From contig NC_014931.1 of NCBI RefSeq assembly GCF_000184745.1, positions 1,798,001-1,862,000 of the forward strand: a DNA stretch of 64,000 nt, given 5' to 3'. The notes under the pieces are model-generated. The model was not told where the DNA came from. It worked only from the letters and a program-made list of their open reading frames with translations, and ran no database searches. The translations under genes were made by a program, and so were the position numbers. This stretch comes from Variovorax paradoxus EPS (GTDB lineage: Bacteria; Pseudomonadota; Gammaproteobacteria; Burkholderiales; Burkholderiaceae_C). Shown piece after piece: positions 19,225 through 25,983 of this stretch. The stretch's first letter is position 1, and every line of letters starts with the position of its first letter.

Positions 19225-19443
19225 CATAATCGCAGGCTTCGCTGATTTGCATTTGTCACAGGACACAGATCAGCGTCTCTTGCATCTCCCTATCTTGCAC
19301 ACCGCGCCCGATCGCATTCGCTGATCAAAAGGGCCACAGCCTCAGGCGTTAGCCGGAAGCTGAATGTCGTTGGATGGTTGATGTTTTTAACCACCAACGG
19401 GGCGCCGCCTACGGCAGCGCTCGCGTTTGAGATTGATATCTAC
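19225..19443 (+). promoter_or_regulatory. Promoter and long 5' leader of the DEAD-box helicase gene
   Basis: A -10-like CATAAT at 19225-19230 is followed by CGCAGGCTTC, as upstream of rpsP. The apparent leader runs about 205 nt to the ATG. It contains a hairpin at 19241-19274 with GCTGAT/ATCAGC outer arms and TGTC/GACA inner arms. Long structured leaders are known for cold-inducible and autoregulated RNA helicase mRNAs, so post-transcriptional control is plausible. No -35 box of quality is visible. Confidence 0.4.
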
Positions 19444-21384
19444 ATGACCGACGCTTTTGAAGCGCAGGGCGAGTTCGCGCCTGTGCAATCCTCTACCAAC
19501 AACGAATTCACCGCCGCTGTGGACACTGTGTCCGAAGCGCCGATCCTCGAGGCGCTCGATGCAGCCGCCCCCGAGGTCGCTGCGGTCGAACAAGAGCCCA
19601 GCCTGCCCAACGGCTTCATCCGCCTGGGCCTCGCACCCGAACTGATCGCCGCCGTGGCCGACCTGGGCTTCACCCAGCCGACCACTGTGCAAGACAAGGT
19701 GATCCCGCTCGCCATGGGCGGCGAAGCCGGTCAGGACGGCAAGGCCCGTTTCGTCGACCTGATGGTCTCTAGCCAGACCGGTTCGGGCAAGACCGCAGCC
19801 TTCCTGCTGCCCGTGCTGCACACCCTCCTGAAGCGCCAGGCCGAAGCCGAAGCGGAAGCCAAGGCCGAATTCCAGCGCCTGGCCGCCGAAGCCGCTGCCC
19901 GCGGTGAAGCCGCGCCGAAGAAGCCCAAGCGCAAGGACCCGACCAACACCCGTCACTTCAAGGCTGCCACCCCCGGCGCCCTGATCCTGTGCCCGACGCG
20001 CGAACTCGCGCAGCAGGTCGCACACGACGCGATCGAACTGGTTCGCCATTGCCGCGGCCTGCGCATCGCCAACGTGGTGGGCGGCATGCCTTACCAACTG
20101 CAGATCGCCAAGCTGCAGAACGCCGACCTCGTGGTCGCCACGCCCGGCCGTCTGCTCGACCTGCAACGCTCGCAGCAACTCAAGCTCGACCAGGTCAAGT
20201 TCCTGGTGGTCGACGAAGCCGACCGCATGCTCGACCTGGGCTTCTCCGACGACCTGGCCGAAGTCAACCAGCTCACCATCGAGCGCCAGCAAACGATGAT
20301 GTTCAGCGCCACCTTCGCGCCGCGCATCCAGCAACTGGCCCAGCGCGTGATGCGCGAGCCGCAGCGCGTGACCATCGACAGCCCGCAGGAAAAGCACGCC
20401 AACATCAAGCAATCGCTGTACTGGGCCGACAACAGCCAGCACAAGCGCAAGCTGCTCGATCACTGGCTGCGCGATACCAGCATCAACCAGGCAATCGTGT
20501 TCGCCAGCACGCAAGTCGAGTGCGACGGCCTCGCCAACGACCTGCAACAAGAAGGCTTCAGCGCCGTGGCGCTGCATGGTGCCCTGAGCCAGGGCCTGCG
20601 CAATCGTCGCCTGATGGCGCTGCGCCAGGGCCAGGTGCAGATCCTGGTTGCCACCGACGTAGCCGCCCGCGGCATCGACGTGCCGACCATCACCCACGTC
20701 TTCAACTTCGGCCTGCCGATGAAGGCCGAGGACTACACCCACCGCATCGGCCGCACCGGCCGTGCAGGCCGCGATGGCCTGGCCATCACGTTTGCCGAGT
20801 TCCGCGATCGCCGCAAGATCATGGACATCGAGCAATACAGCCGCCAACAGTTCAAGGCTGAAGTGGTTGCCGGCCTCGAGCCGCAACAGCGCATGCCGCA
20901 ATCGCGTCCGCCGATGGGCGAATACCGCGGTGGCCGTGGCGACAACCAATCGCGCGATCGCAAGTTCGGCAACGGCGGTGCAGGCGGCGGCGGTGGCTAT
21001 CGCGGCAACAACGGCGGTGGCTATGCCGGCGCCAGCGGCTTCAACGACCGCAACGCACGCGGTCCGGCCCCGAGCCAAGGTCACCAAGGCCCGCGCGGCT
21101 TCCAGGGCGGCAACAACGCCGGCTTCGGCGGCGGTCGTGATGATGGCGGCAACAACGGTGGTGGCGCGGGCTACGGCCGCAAGCCGGGCTGGGGCGACAG
21201 CGCCCCGCGCGGCGGCCAAGGCCACCACGGTGGTGGTCGCGGCGACGGCGGCTTCGCGCCCCGTGAAGGCTTCGCACCCCGCGAAGGTTTCGCGCCGCGC
21301 GGCAATGGCGCAGGCCATGGCGGCCCGGGCAAGGTGTTCGTGCCCCGCGACGCACAGAAGCGTGCGTTCAAGCCCTCGCGCTGA
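19444..21384 (+). CDS. DEAD/DEAH-box ATP-dependent RNA helicase (RhlE-like)
   Basis: This 646-aa helicase has the standard motif order: Q motif region LGFTQPTTVQDKVIPLAM, motif I SQTGSGKT, Ia PTRELAQQ, Ib TPGRLLD, II DEADRMLDLGF, III SATFAP and VI HRIGRTGRAGRDG. The C-terminal 140 residues are Gly/Arg/Asn-rich and end with three tandem GFAPRE-type units (DNA about 21249-21302), resembling RGG-type RNA-binding tails. The insert between motifs I and Ia is unusually rich in Ala/Glu/Lys. The start at 19444 (MTDAFEAQ) is preferred over 19378. Confidence 0.93.
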   Translation: MTDAFEAQGEFAPVQSSTNNEFTAAVDTVSEAPILEALDAAAPEVAAVEQEPSLPNGFIRLGLAPELIAAVADLGFTQPTTVQDKVIPLAMGGEAGQDGKARFVDLMVSSQTGSGKTAAFLLPVLHTLLKRQAEAEAEAKAEFQRLAAEAAARGEAAPKKPKRKDPTNTRHFKAATPGALILCPTRELAQQVAHDAIELVRHCRGLRIANVVGGMPYQLQIAKLQNADLVVATPGRLLDLQRSQQLKLDQVKFLVVDEADRMLDLGFSDDLAEVNQLTIERQQTMMFSATFAPRIQQLAQRVMREPQRVTIDSPQEKHANIKQSLYWADNSQHKRKLLDHWLRDTSINQAIVFASTQVECDGLANDLQQEGFSAVALHGALSQGLRNRRLMALRQGQVQILVATDVAARGIDVPTITHVFNFGLPMKAEDYTHRIGRTGRAGRDGLAITFAEFRDRRKIMDIEQYSRQQFKAEVVAGLEPQQRMPQSRPPMGEYRGGRGDNQSRDRKFGNGGAGGGGGYRGNNGGGYAGASGFNDRNARGPAPSQGHQGPRGFQGGNNAGFGGGRDDGGNNGGGAGYGRKPGWGDSAPRGGQGHHGGGRGDGGFAPREGFAPREGFAPRGNGAGHGGPGKVFVPRDAQKRAFKPSR

Positions 21385-21393
21385 CCCATTCCA

Positions 21394-21459
21394 GAGACGG
21401 CCCAGCAGCCGTCTCGCCCCAAAAGAAAGCCCGCGCTTCGCAAGAAGCGCGGGCTTTTT
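21394..21459 (+). terminator. Intrinsic terminator after the DEAD-box gene
   Basis: Two hairpins lie in series. GAGACGGC/GCCGTCTC is at 21394-21415. A strong stem with AAAGCCCGCGCTT and AAGCGCGGGCTTT arms is at 21426-21457 and is followed by T residues. The second is a textbook intrinsic terminator. It separates the helicase gene from the 21.6-25.3 kb operon. Confidence 0.9.
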
Positions 21460-21598
21460 CATTGCGGGTTTTCGAGGGGGCCACCGTCTTGGTATTTGAT
21501 TGACATCTGAATCGATGAAAAGTAATGTAATGGCGCATTGCTCCCCGGTCCGCGCCGCGGCTGCCGGTTCATCGACATCTGCTTTTCAAATTCCGAAC

Positions 21599-22672
21599 AT
21601 GAAAATTGCAATTCTTGGCGGTGGTCACGGCGCTTACGCAGCCGCAGCGGACCTGTCCGAAGCCGGTCACGAGGTGCGCCTGTGGCGTCGTGATGCCGCA
21701 GCACTCGAGCCGGTTGTGCAGGCCGGCGCGATCACGCTGAAGGATGCCGGCGGCGTACGCGAGGTGCCGCTGTCGCTCGCGACCGCCGACATCGCCGCGG
21801 CGCTCAAAGGCGCCGAGCTGATCGTCGTCCCCACGCCCGCCATCGCCCAGCACGACATCGCGCTCGCCATGGCCCCGCACCTCGTCGACGGCCAAGTCGT
21901 CTTCTTGCCGCCAGGCACCTTCGGCAGCTACGTGATGGCACGAACGGTGAAGGAGGCCGGCAACCACGCCGACGTGGCTTGGGCCGAGACCGGCACCTTG
22001 CCTTACCTCGCACGCAAGCACGGGGAGCGCGAGGTGAACGTCACCATCCGCGCGATCCGCCTGCCGACCGGCGTCTACCCGGCGCGAAAGGAGGCCGAGG
22101 CGATCGAGGTGATCCGCAAGGCCTACCCGGCAGTGCACGGCTGCGGCGATGCGCTCTCGGGCGCGCTCATGAACGCCGGCCCCGTCATCCACCCGCCGCT
22201 GATGGTGATGAACGCCGCGCCGCTGCAGCACTTCGAGCGCTGGGACATACACAACGAAGGCACCCAGCGCGCGGTGCGGGATGTGACCGACCGCCTCGAC
22301 CGCGAGCGCATGGCCGTGCGCGAAGCCTTCGGGCAGGGCGCGCCGCACTATCCGCTGGCCGACCATTACAACAACGACCAGTGGATGTACGGCGACGCTC
22401 ACAAGCAGCTCGTCAAGTCCGGCGACTGGCGAGAGAACATCGACCTGCACACGCATCGCTACATCACCGAAGACACAGAGCTTGGGCTGGCCTTCCTCGC
22501 CTCGGCCGCCCGCCATGCAGGCGTGGATGCGCCCATCGCTCACGGCCTGCTGGCCATCGTCGGCGGCTTTCTCGGCCGCGACCTGCGCCACGGCCCACGC
22601 ACTTTCGAAAGCCTGGGCCTCGCCGAGCTGAGCGCGGCGCAGCTCAAGCAGAGGCTGCACGATGGCGAATGA
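21599..22672 (+). CDS. NAD/NADP-dependent octopine/nopaline dehydrogenase family protein
   Basis: This 357-aa protein has an N-terminal Rossmann fold, MKIAILGGGHGAYAAAADLS, with the GGGxGA dinucleotide loop. A C-terminal helical domain follows, typical of the opine dehydrogenase superfamily (MNAGPVIHPPLMVMNAAPL and the DHYNNDQWMYGDAH catalytic-region segment). Relatives reduce imines formed between amino acids and 2-oxoacids, but many have no known substrate. It is the first gene of a four-gene operon; its 3' end overlaps the next gene by 11 bases. The ATG at 21599 is chosen because it begins the Rossmann strand directly. Confidence 0.82.
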   Translation: MKIAILGGGHGAYAAAADLSEAGHEVRLWRRDAAALEPVVQAGAITLKDAGGVREVPLSLATADIAAALKGAELIVVPTPAIAQHDIALAMAPHLVDGQVVFLPPGTFGSYVMARTVKEAGNHADVAWAETGTLPYLARKHGEREVNVTIRAIRLPTGVYPARKEAEAIEVIRKAYPAVHGCGDALSGALMNAGPVIHPPLMVMNAAPLQHFERWDIHNEGTQRAVRDVTDRLDRERMAVREAFGQGAPHYPLADHYNNDQWMYGDAHKQLVKSGDWRENIDLHTHRYITEDTELGLAFLASAARHAGVDAPIAHGLLAIVGGFLGRDLRHGPRTFESLGLAELSAAQLKQRLHDGE

Positions 22673-23666
22673 GCCCGCGCGAGCCCGCTTCGCAGCCGTC
22701 GGCGCCGGCCGCATGGGGCGCGGCATCGCGATCGCGTTCGCGTATGCCGGTCACCGCGTCTCGCTAATAGACCTGCGCCCGCGCAGCGACGAGGCCTGGC
22801 AGCGCCTTCGCGAAGAAGCAAAGACGGAAATCGAAGCCAGCCTCGCTGGCCTCGCGCAACTCGGTGTGATCGATGCGGCGCAGATCGAGTGCATCGCCGC
22901 GCGCGTGGACTTCGTGAATGCCACTGCCGCCCCGCAAGCACTCGCCGCCGCCGAGTTGGTATTCGAGGGCGTCCCCGAAACCATGGAGGCCAAGCGAGAA
23001 GCCTTCGAACACCTCAACCGCCATTGCCGCGACGACGCGATCCTCACCTCGACCACCAGCAGCATCCTTGTGACGCAACTCGCGGCGCTGGTGCGGCTGC
23101 CCGAGCGCTTTCTCAACATGCACTGGCTTAACCCGGCGTATGTGATCCCCGTGGTGGAACTTAGTTGCCACCCGGGCACTGACGCCGGAGTGCTCGCACG
23201 CACGAAGGCGCTGATGGAAGGGATAGGCAAGCTGCCCGTGGTGTGCGGCGCGTCGCCCGGCTACATCGTGCCGCGCCTGCAGGCGCTGGTGATGAACGAG
23301 GCGGCCCGCATGATCGAGGAGGGCGCCGCCACCGCCGAGGAAATCGACAAGGCCACGCGCTACGGCCTCGGCCTGCGCTTCGCCGCGCTCGGCGTTGTCG
23401 AGTTCATCGACTTCGGCGGCTGCGACATCCTGCATCATGCGAGCCGCGAGATGTCCGCCTCGATCGACAAGGGCCGCTACACCGCACCGGCCATCGTCGA
23501 CCGCATGGTCGCCGAGGGGCGCCTCGGTCTCAAGAGCGGCAGCGGTTTCTACGACTACGAAGGCCGCGACGTCGCCGCATACCGGCGCGACGTGCTCTCG
23601 CGCACGCTCGGCGAACTGAAGCACGCGGGCCTCTGGCGCGCGCCTGCCGACGAGACGCTGTCATGA
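22662..23666 (+). CDS. 3-hydroxyacyl-CoA dehydrogenase family protein
   Basis: This 334-aa NAD-dependent dehydrogenase has the Rossmann start AAVGAGRMGRGIAIAFAYAG and EGVPETMEAKREAFEHLN. The family Ser/Asn sites appear as STTSSI, and the catalytic His region as NMHWLNPAYVIPVVEL. A C-terminal dimerisation domain ends LKSGSGFYDYEG. It is a single-function HBDH/carnitine dehydrogenase-size protein, not the multienzyme FadB. The substrate is open: a hydroxyacyl-CoA, carnitine-like or hydroxyacid compound. It overlaps the genes on both sides, 11 bases upstream and 4 downstream. Confidence 0.88.
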   Translation: MANEPARARFAAVGAGRMGRGIAIAFAYAGHRVSLIDLRPRSDEAWQRLREEAKTEIEASLAGLAQLGVIDAAQIECIAARVDFVNATAAPQALAAAELVFEGVPETMEAKREAFEHLNRHCRDDAILTSTTSSILVTQLAALVRLPERFLNMHWLNPAYVIPVVELSCHPGTDAGVLARTKALMEGIGKLPVVCGASPGYIVPRLQALVMNEAARMIEEGAATAEEIDKATRYGLGLRFAALGVVEFIDFGGCDILHHASREMSASIDKGRYTAPAIVDRMVAEGRLGLKSGSGFYDYEGRDVAAYRRDVLSRTLGELKHAGLWRAPADETLS

Positions 23667-24463
23667 CGATCCGCCGCGCTTTTGCCGATCTGTCGGTGGG
23701 GCAGGTGCACCACGCCGCATGCGGCGACACGGATGCACCGGCCGTGCTTCTGCTGCACCAGTCGCCGCGCAGTTGGGCCGAGTACCGCGAGGTGCTTCCG
23801 CTGATCGGCGCACGCTACCGCGCTATCGCGATGGACACCGCAGGCTTCGGTGATTCTTCGGACGGCGGCGTGCCCGCGAGCATTGAGCAATGGGCTCGCG
23901 TGGCGTGCGAGTTGCTCGATGCGCTGGGTATCCAACAAGCTGATGTTGTGGGCCACCACACGGGCGGCGTCATCGCCATCGAACTGGCTGCCGCGTTTCC
24001 GAATCGCGTGCGCGGTCTGGTGCTGTCGTCCGCGCCATACACCGACGAGCCCTTTCGCATCGCGCGTGCCCAGCGGCCGCCCATCGACGAGGTCGCGCCG
24101 AGCGAAGACGGCAGCCATCTCGCCGCGCTGTGGCAAAAGCGTCAGGGCTTCTATCCGGCGGGGCGACCCGACTTGCTCGAAGCCTTTGTGCTCGATGCGC
24201 TGAAGGTCGGTCATCGCGTGGAGGAGGGCCATCGCGCCGTTGCGTCCTACCGCATGGAAGATCGCATCGGCCGAGTGACGCAACCGACACTCATCATCCG
24301 CGCCACCGATGATCCGTTTGCTGCATCGCATGCGGCCGAGCTGCAGCACCATCTGCCGCACGCGCGCATCGTCGCCATCGAAGGCGGCATGGTGCCCTTG
24401 CCGGACCAGATGCCCGAAGCCTTCGCGCAGACTGTGCTCGAGTTTCTTTCTACGTTGCCATGA
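23663..24463 (+). CDS. Alpha/beta-fold hydrolase with non-canonical catalytic residues
   Basis: This 266-aa alpha/beta-hydrolase-fold protein has HQSPRSW in the oxyanion region and MDTAGFGDSS after strand 4. The nucleophile elbow reads VVGHHTGGVIAIEL, so the position normally held by Ser is His99 (G-x-Nuc-x-G = GHHTG). The usual catalytic His loop near the C-terminus reads EGGMVPLPDQMPEAF, with Met where GH is expected. The Asp region RATDDPF is kept. The fold is clear, but classical Ser-His-Asp hydrolysis is unlikely. A lyase, cofactor-free oxygenase or binding role is possible. The start ATG overlaps the preceding stop (ATGA). Confidence 0.85.
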   Translation: MTIRRAFADLSVGQVHHAACGDTDAPAVLLLHQSPRSWAEYREVLPLIGARYRAIAMDTAGFGDSSDGGVPASIEQWARVACELLDALGIQQADVVGHHTGGVIAIELAAAFPNRVRGLVLSSAPYTDEPFRIARAQRPPIDEVAPSEDGSHLAALWQKRQGFYPAGRPDLLEAFVLDALKVGHRVEEGHRAVASYRMEDRIGRVTQPTLIIRATDDPFAASHAAELQHHLPHARIVAIEGGMVPLPDQMPEAFAQTVLEFLSTLP

Positions 24464-25335
24464 AAGCGATCCGCATCCACGGTTTCGACGCAGTTCCGGT
24501 GATGGAAGAGGTGGCCGACCCCGTCGCGCGCCCTGGCCGCACCCTCGTTCGCATGCAAGCCGCCACGGTTGGCCATATCGACCGCACTGTGTGGCGTGGC
24601 AGTTTCCTGCGGCACCCGCCGCTGCCCTACACGCCGGGCGTGGAAGCCGCGGGCATCGTCATCGCGAGCGGGCGCTACGAGGTGGGGCAACGCGTGTGGC
24701 TGCGCGGCAGCGGCCTGGGTACCCTGTTCGACGGCACTTGGTGCGAGCAGATCGATGCACCCGATGAAACGCTCGGCCTCCTGCCCGATGCGGTGCCGAT
24801 GGAACTCGGCGCCGCGTTCTTCTCGCCCACCACATCGGCATGGGTAGCGTTGCATGAGGTCGCGAAGCTGCAAGCTGGGGAGCAGGTCCTGGTGACGGGT
24901 GCGAGCGGCGCGGTGGGTTCTCTCGTGATGCAACTTGCGCGCGATGCAGGGTGCACGGTAACGCCGGTCGATCCGAACATTGCACCCGCCGCTGCCAGCG
25001 CCGACCTGCTCATCGATGCCGTCGGCGGCAATGTGCTCGCAGCGTCATTGCCTGCGGTGCGCCCCGGCGGACGCGCCGTGCTGATCGGCTACACCGCCGG
25101 GCCCACGCTGGAACTGGACATCGCGCACTTCCTGCAGCGCGACGTGGCGCTGCTGCCGCTCAACATGTTCAGGCGCGAGGCCGAGGGCCGTGCCGCAGCG
25201 CCCGAGTTGCTCGCCCGGTTGGCCGATGGGCGCCTGCGCCTCGACGTGCAGAGCTTCGCGCTCGCCGATGCCGCTATCGCACTCGAATGGATTGCGCAGC
25301 GCGGACATCGCGGCCGCGCGGTGCTCGTGCCCTAG
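24460..25335 (+). CDS. Zinc-free MDR family alcohol dehydrogenase/quinone oxidoreductase
   Basis: This 291-aa medium-chain reductase has an N-terminal GroES-like domain (TPGVEAAGIVIASGRYEVGQ). The nucleotide-binding VTGASGAVGSLVMQLARDAG follows at about 145-165. The zinc ligands of true alcohol dehydrogenases are absent, which places it with NADPH-quinone oxidoreductase-like enzymes. It is shorter than the usual 320-340 aa. It is the fourth gene of the 21.6 kb operon, joined by an ATGA overlap, and ends 6 bp from the convergent MarR gene. Confidence 0.85.
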   Translation: MKAIRIHGFDAVPVMEEVADPVARPGRTLVRMQAATVGHIDRTVWRGSFLRHPPLPYTPGVEAAGIVIASGRYEVGQRVWLRGSGLGTLFDGTWCEQIDAPDETLGLLPDAVPMELGAAFFSPTTSAWVALHEVAKLQAGEQVLVTGASGAVGSLVMQLARDAGCTVTPVDPNIAPAAASADLLIDAVGGNVLAASLPAVRPGGRAVLIGYTAGPTLELDIAHFLQRDVALLPLNMFRREAEGRAAAPELLARLADGRLRLDVQSFALADAAIALEWIAQRGHRGRAVLVP

Positions 25336-25341
25336 GCGGCC

Positions 25342-25824
25342 TCACTCTTCTTCCGGTTCCTCGAGCGGCACGTGCACGTGCAGTTCGATCATTCGCCGCA
25401 GCGTCTGCTTGAGCTCTTCGGCCCGCCGCAGGCCGAAGGGTTCGAGCACGCGCCGCTCGTGCTCGCGCGCCAGTTCCATCAGGTGCTCGACGGCCTTCAG
25501 TCCCTTGCGCGTGATGCGCACCAGCGTGATGCGGCGATCACTTTCGTGGGGCAGGCGCTCCACTTGTCCGCGCGATTCCATGCGGTCCAGCAGGCGCGTC
25601 ACCGTCGGCTGCTTGGTCACGGTCACCTGCGCGAGTTGGCCGATGCTGATCGGCTCGCTGCCCGCGAGCGATGCCATCACGCGCCACTCCGACACCGAGA
25701 AGCCTTGCTGTCGCGCCACCTCGTGGAACTCCGAAGAGATCAACTGGCTGGCCTGCGCCAGCAGTGCCGGCAGGTAGTCGTCGACGAAGCGATGCGATTC
25801 GCTGGGTTGGTCTTGTTCAGCCAC
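25342..25824 (-). CDS. MarR family transcriptional regulator of the adjacent catabolic cluster
   Basis: This 160-aa winged-helix protein has recognition-helix region ISIGQLAQVTVTKQPTVTRLL and wing MESRGQVERLPHESDRRITLVRIT, both standard MarR features. The C-terminus is acidic (EEPEEE). It is divergent from the indolepyruvate oxidoreductase gene, and a 20-bp imperfect palindrome lies between the two starts. MarR proteins are known to control auxin degradation (iad) in Variovorax by releasing DNA on binding indole-3-acetate. This protein sits where such a repressor would be expected, but the effector is inferred from position only. Confidence 0.9.
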   Translation of the reverse strand: MAEQDQPSESHRFVDDYLPALLAQASQLISSEFHEVARQQGFSVSEWRVMASLAGSEPISIGQLAQVTVTKQPTVTRLLDRMESRGQVERLPHESDRRITLVRITRKGLKAVEHLMELAREHERRVLEPFGLRRAEELKQTLRRMIELHVHVPLEEPEEE

Positions 25825-25892
25825 GAAGGCACCTCGCTGCCATGCACGTCAAGCCAGCCGTGGGCACGCTGCTTGCATGTCTAGGGTAATTC

Positions 25893-25925
25893 ATGATTGT
25901 GGATACATTCATTTGTCAACATTAT
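25893..25925 (+). promoter_or_regulatory. Candidate MarR operator overlapping the promoter of the catabolic operon
   Basis: The 20-bp imperfect palindrome ATGAnTGTnnnnACAnTCAT (25893-25912) lies between the divergent MarR and oxidoreductase genes. A possible promoter overlaps it: -35 TTGTGG (25897-25902), 17-bp spacer, -10 CATTAT (25920-25925). The half-site spacing fits a MarR dimer, and occupancy would block RNA polymerase. Confidence 0.5.
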
Positions 25926-25983
25926 AGAAAGCGTGATGTGGCAACTGAAGCGCATCCTCCCACGAGAAAGAAGAAGGACCCAC

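Noticed and set aside
19387..21462. 691-codon minus-strand open frame
   Set aside because: It is a mirror of the DEAD-box helicase; the Val/Ala-rich translation is an artefact of the Gly-rich tail.
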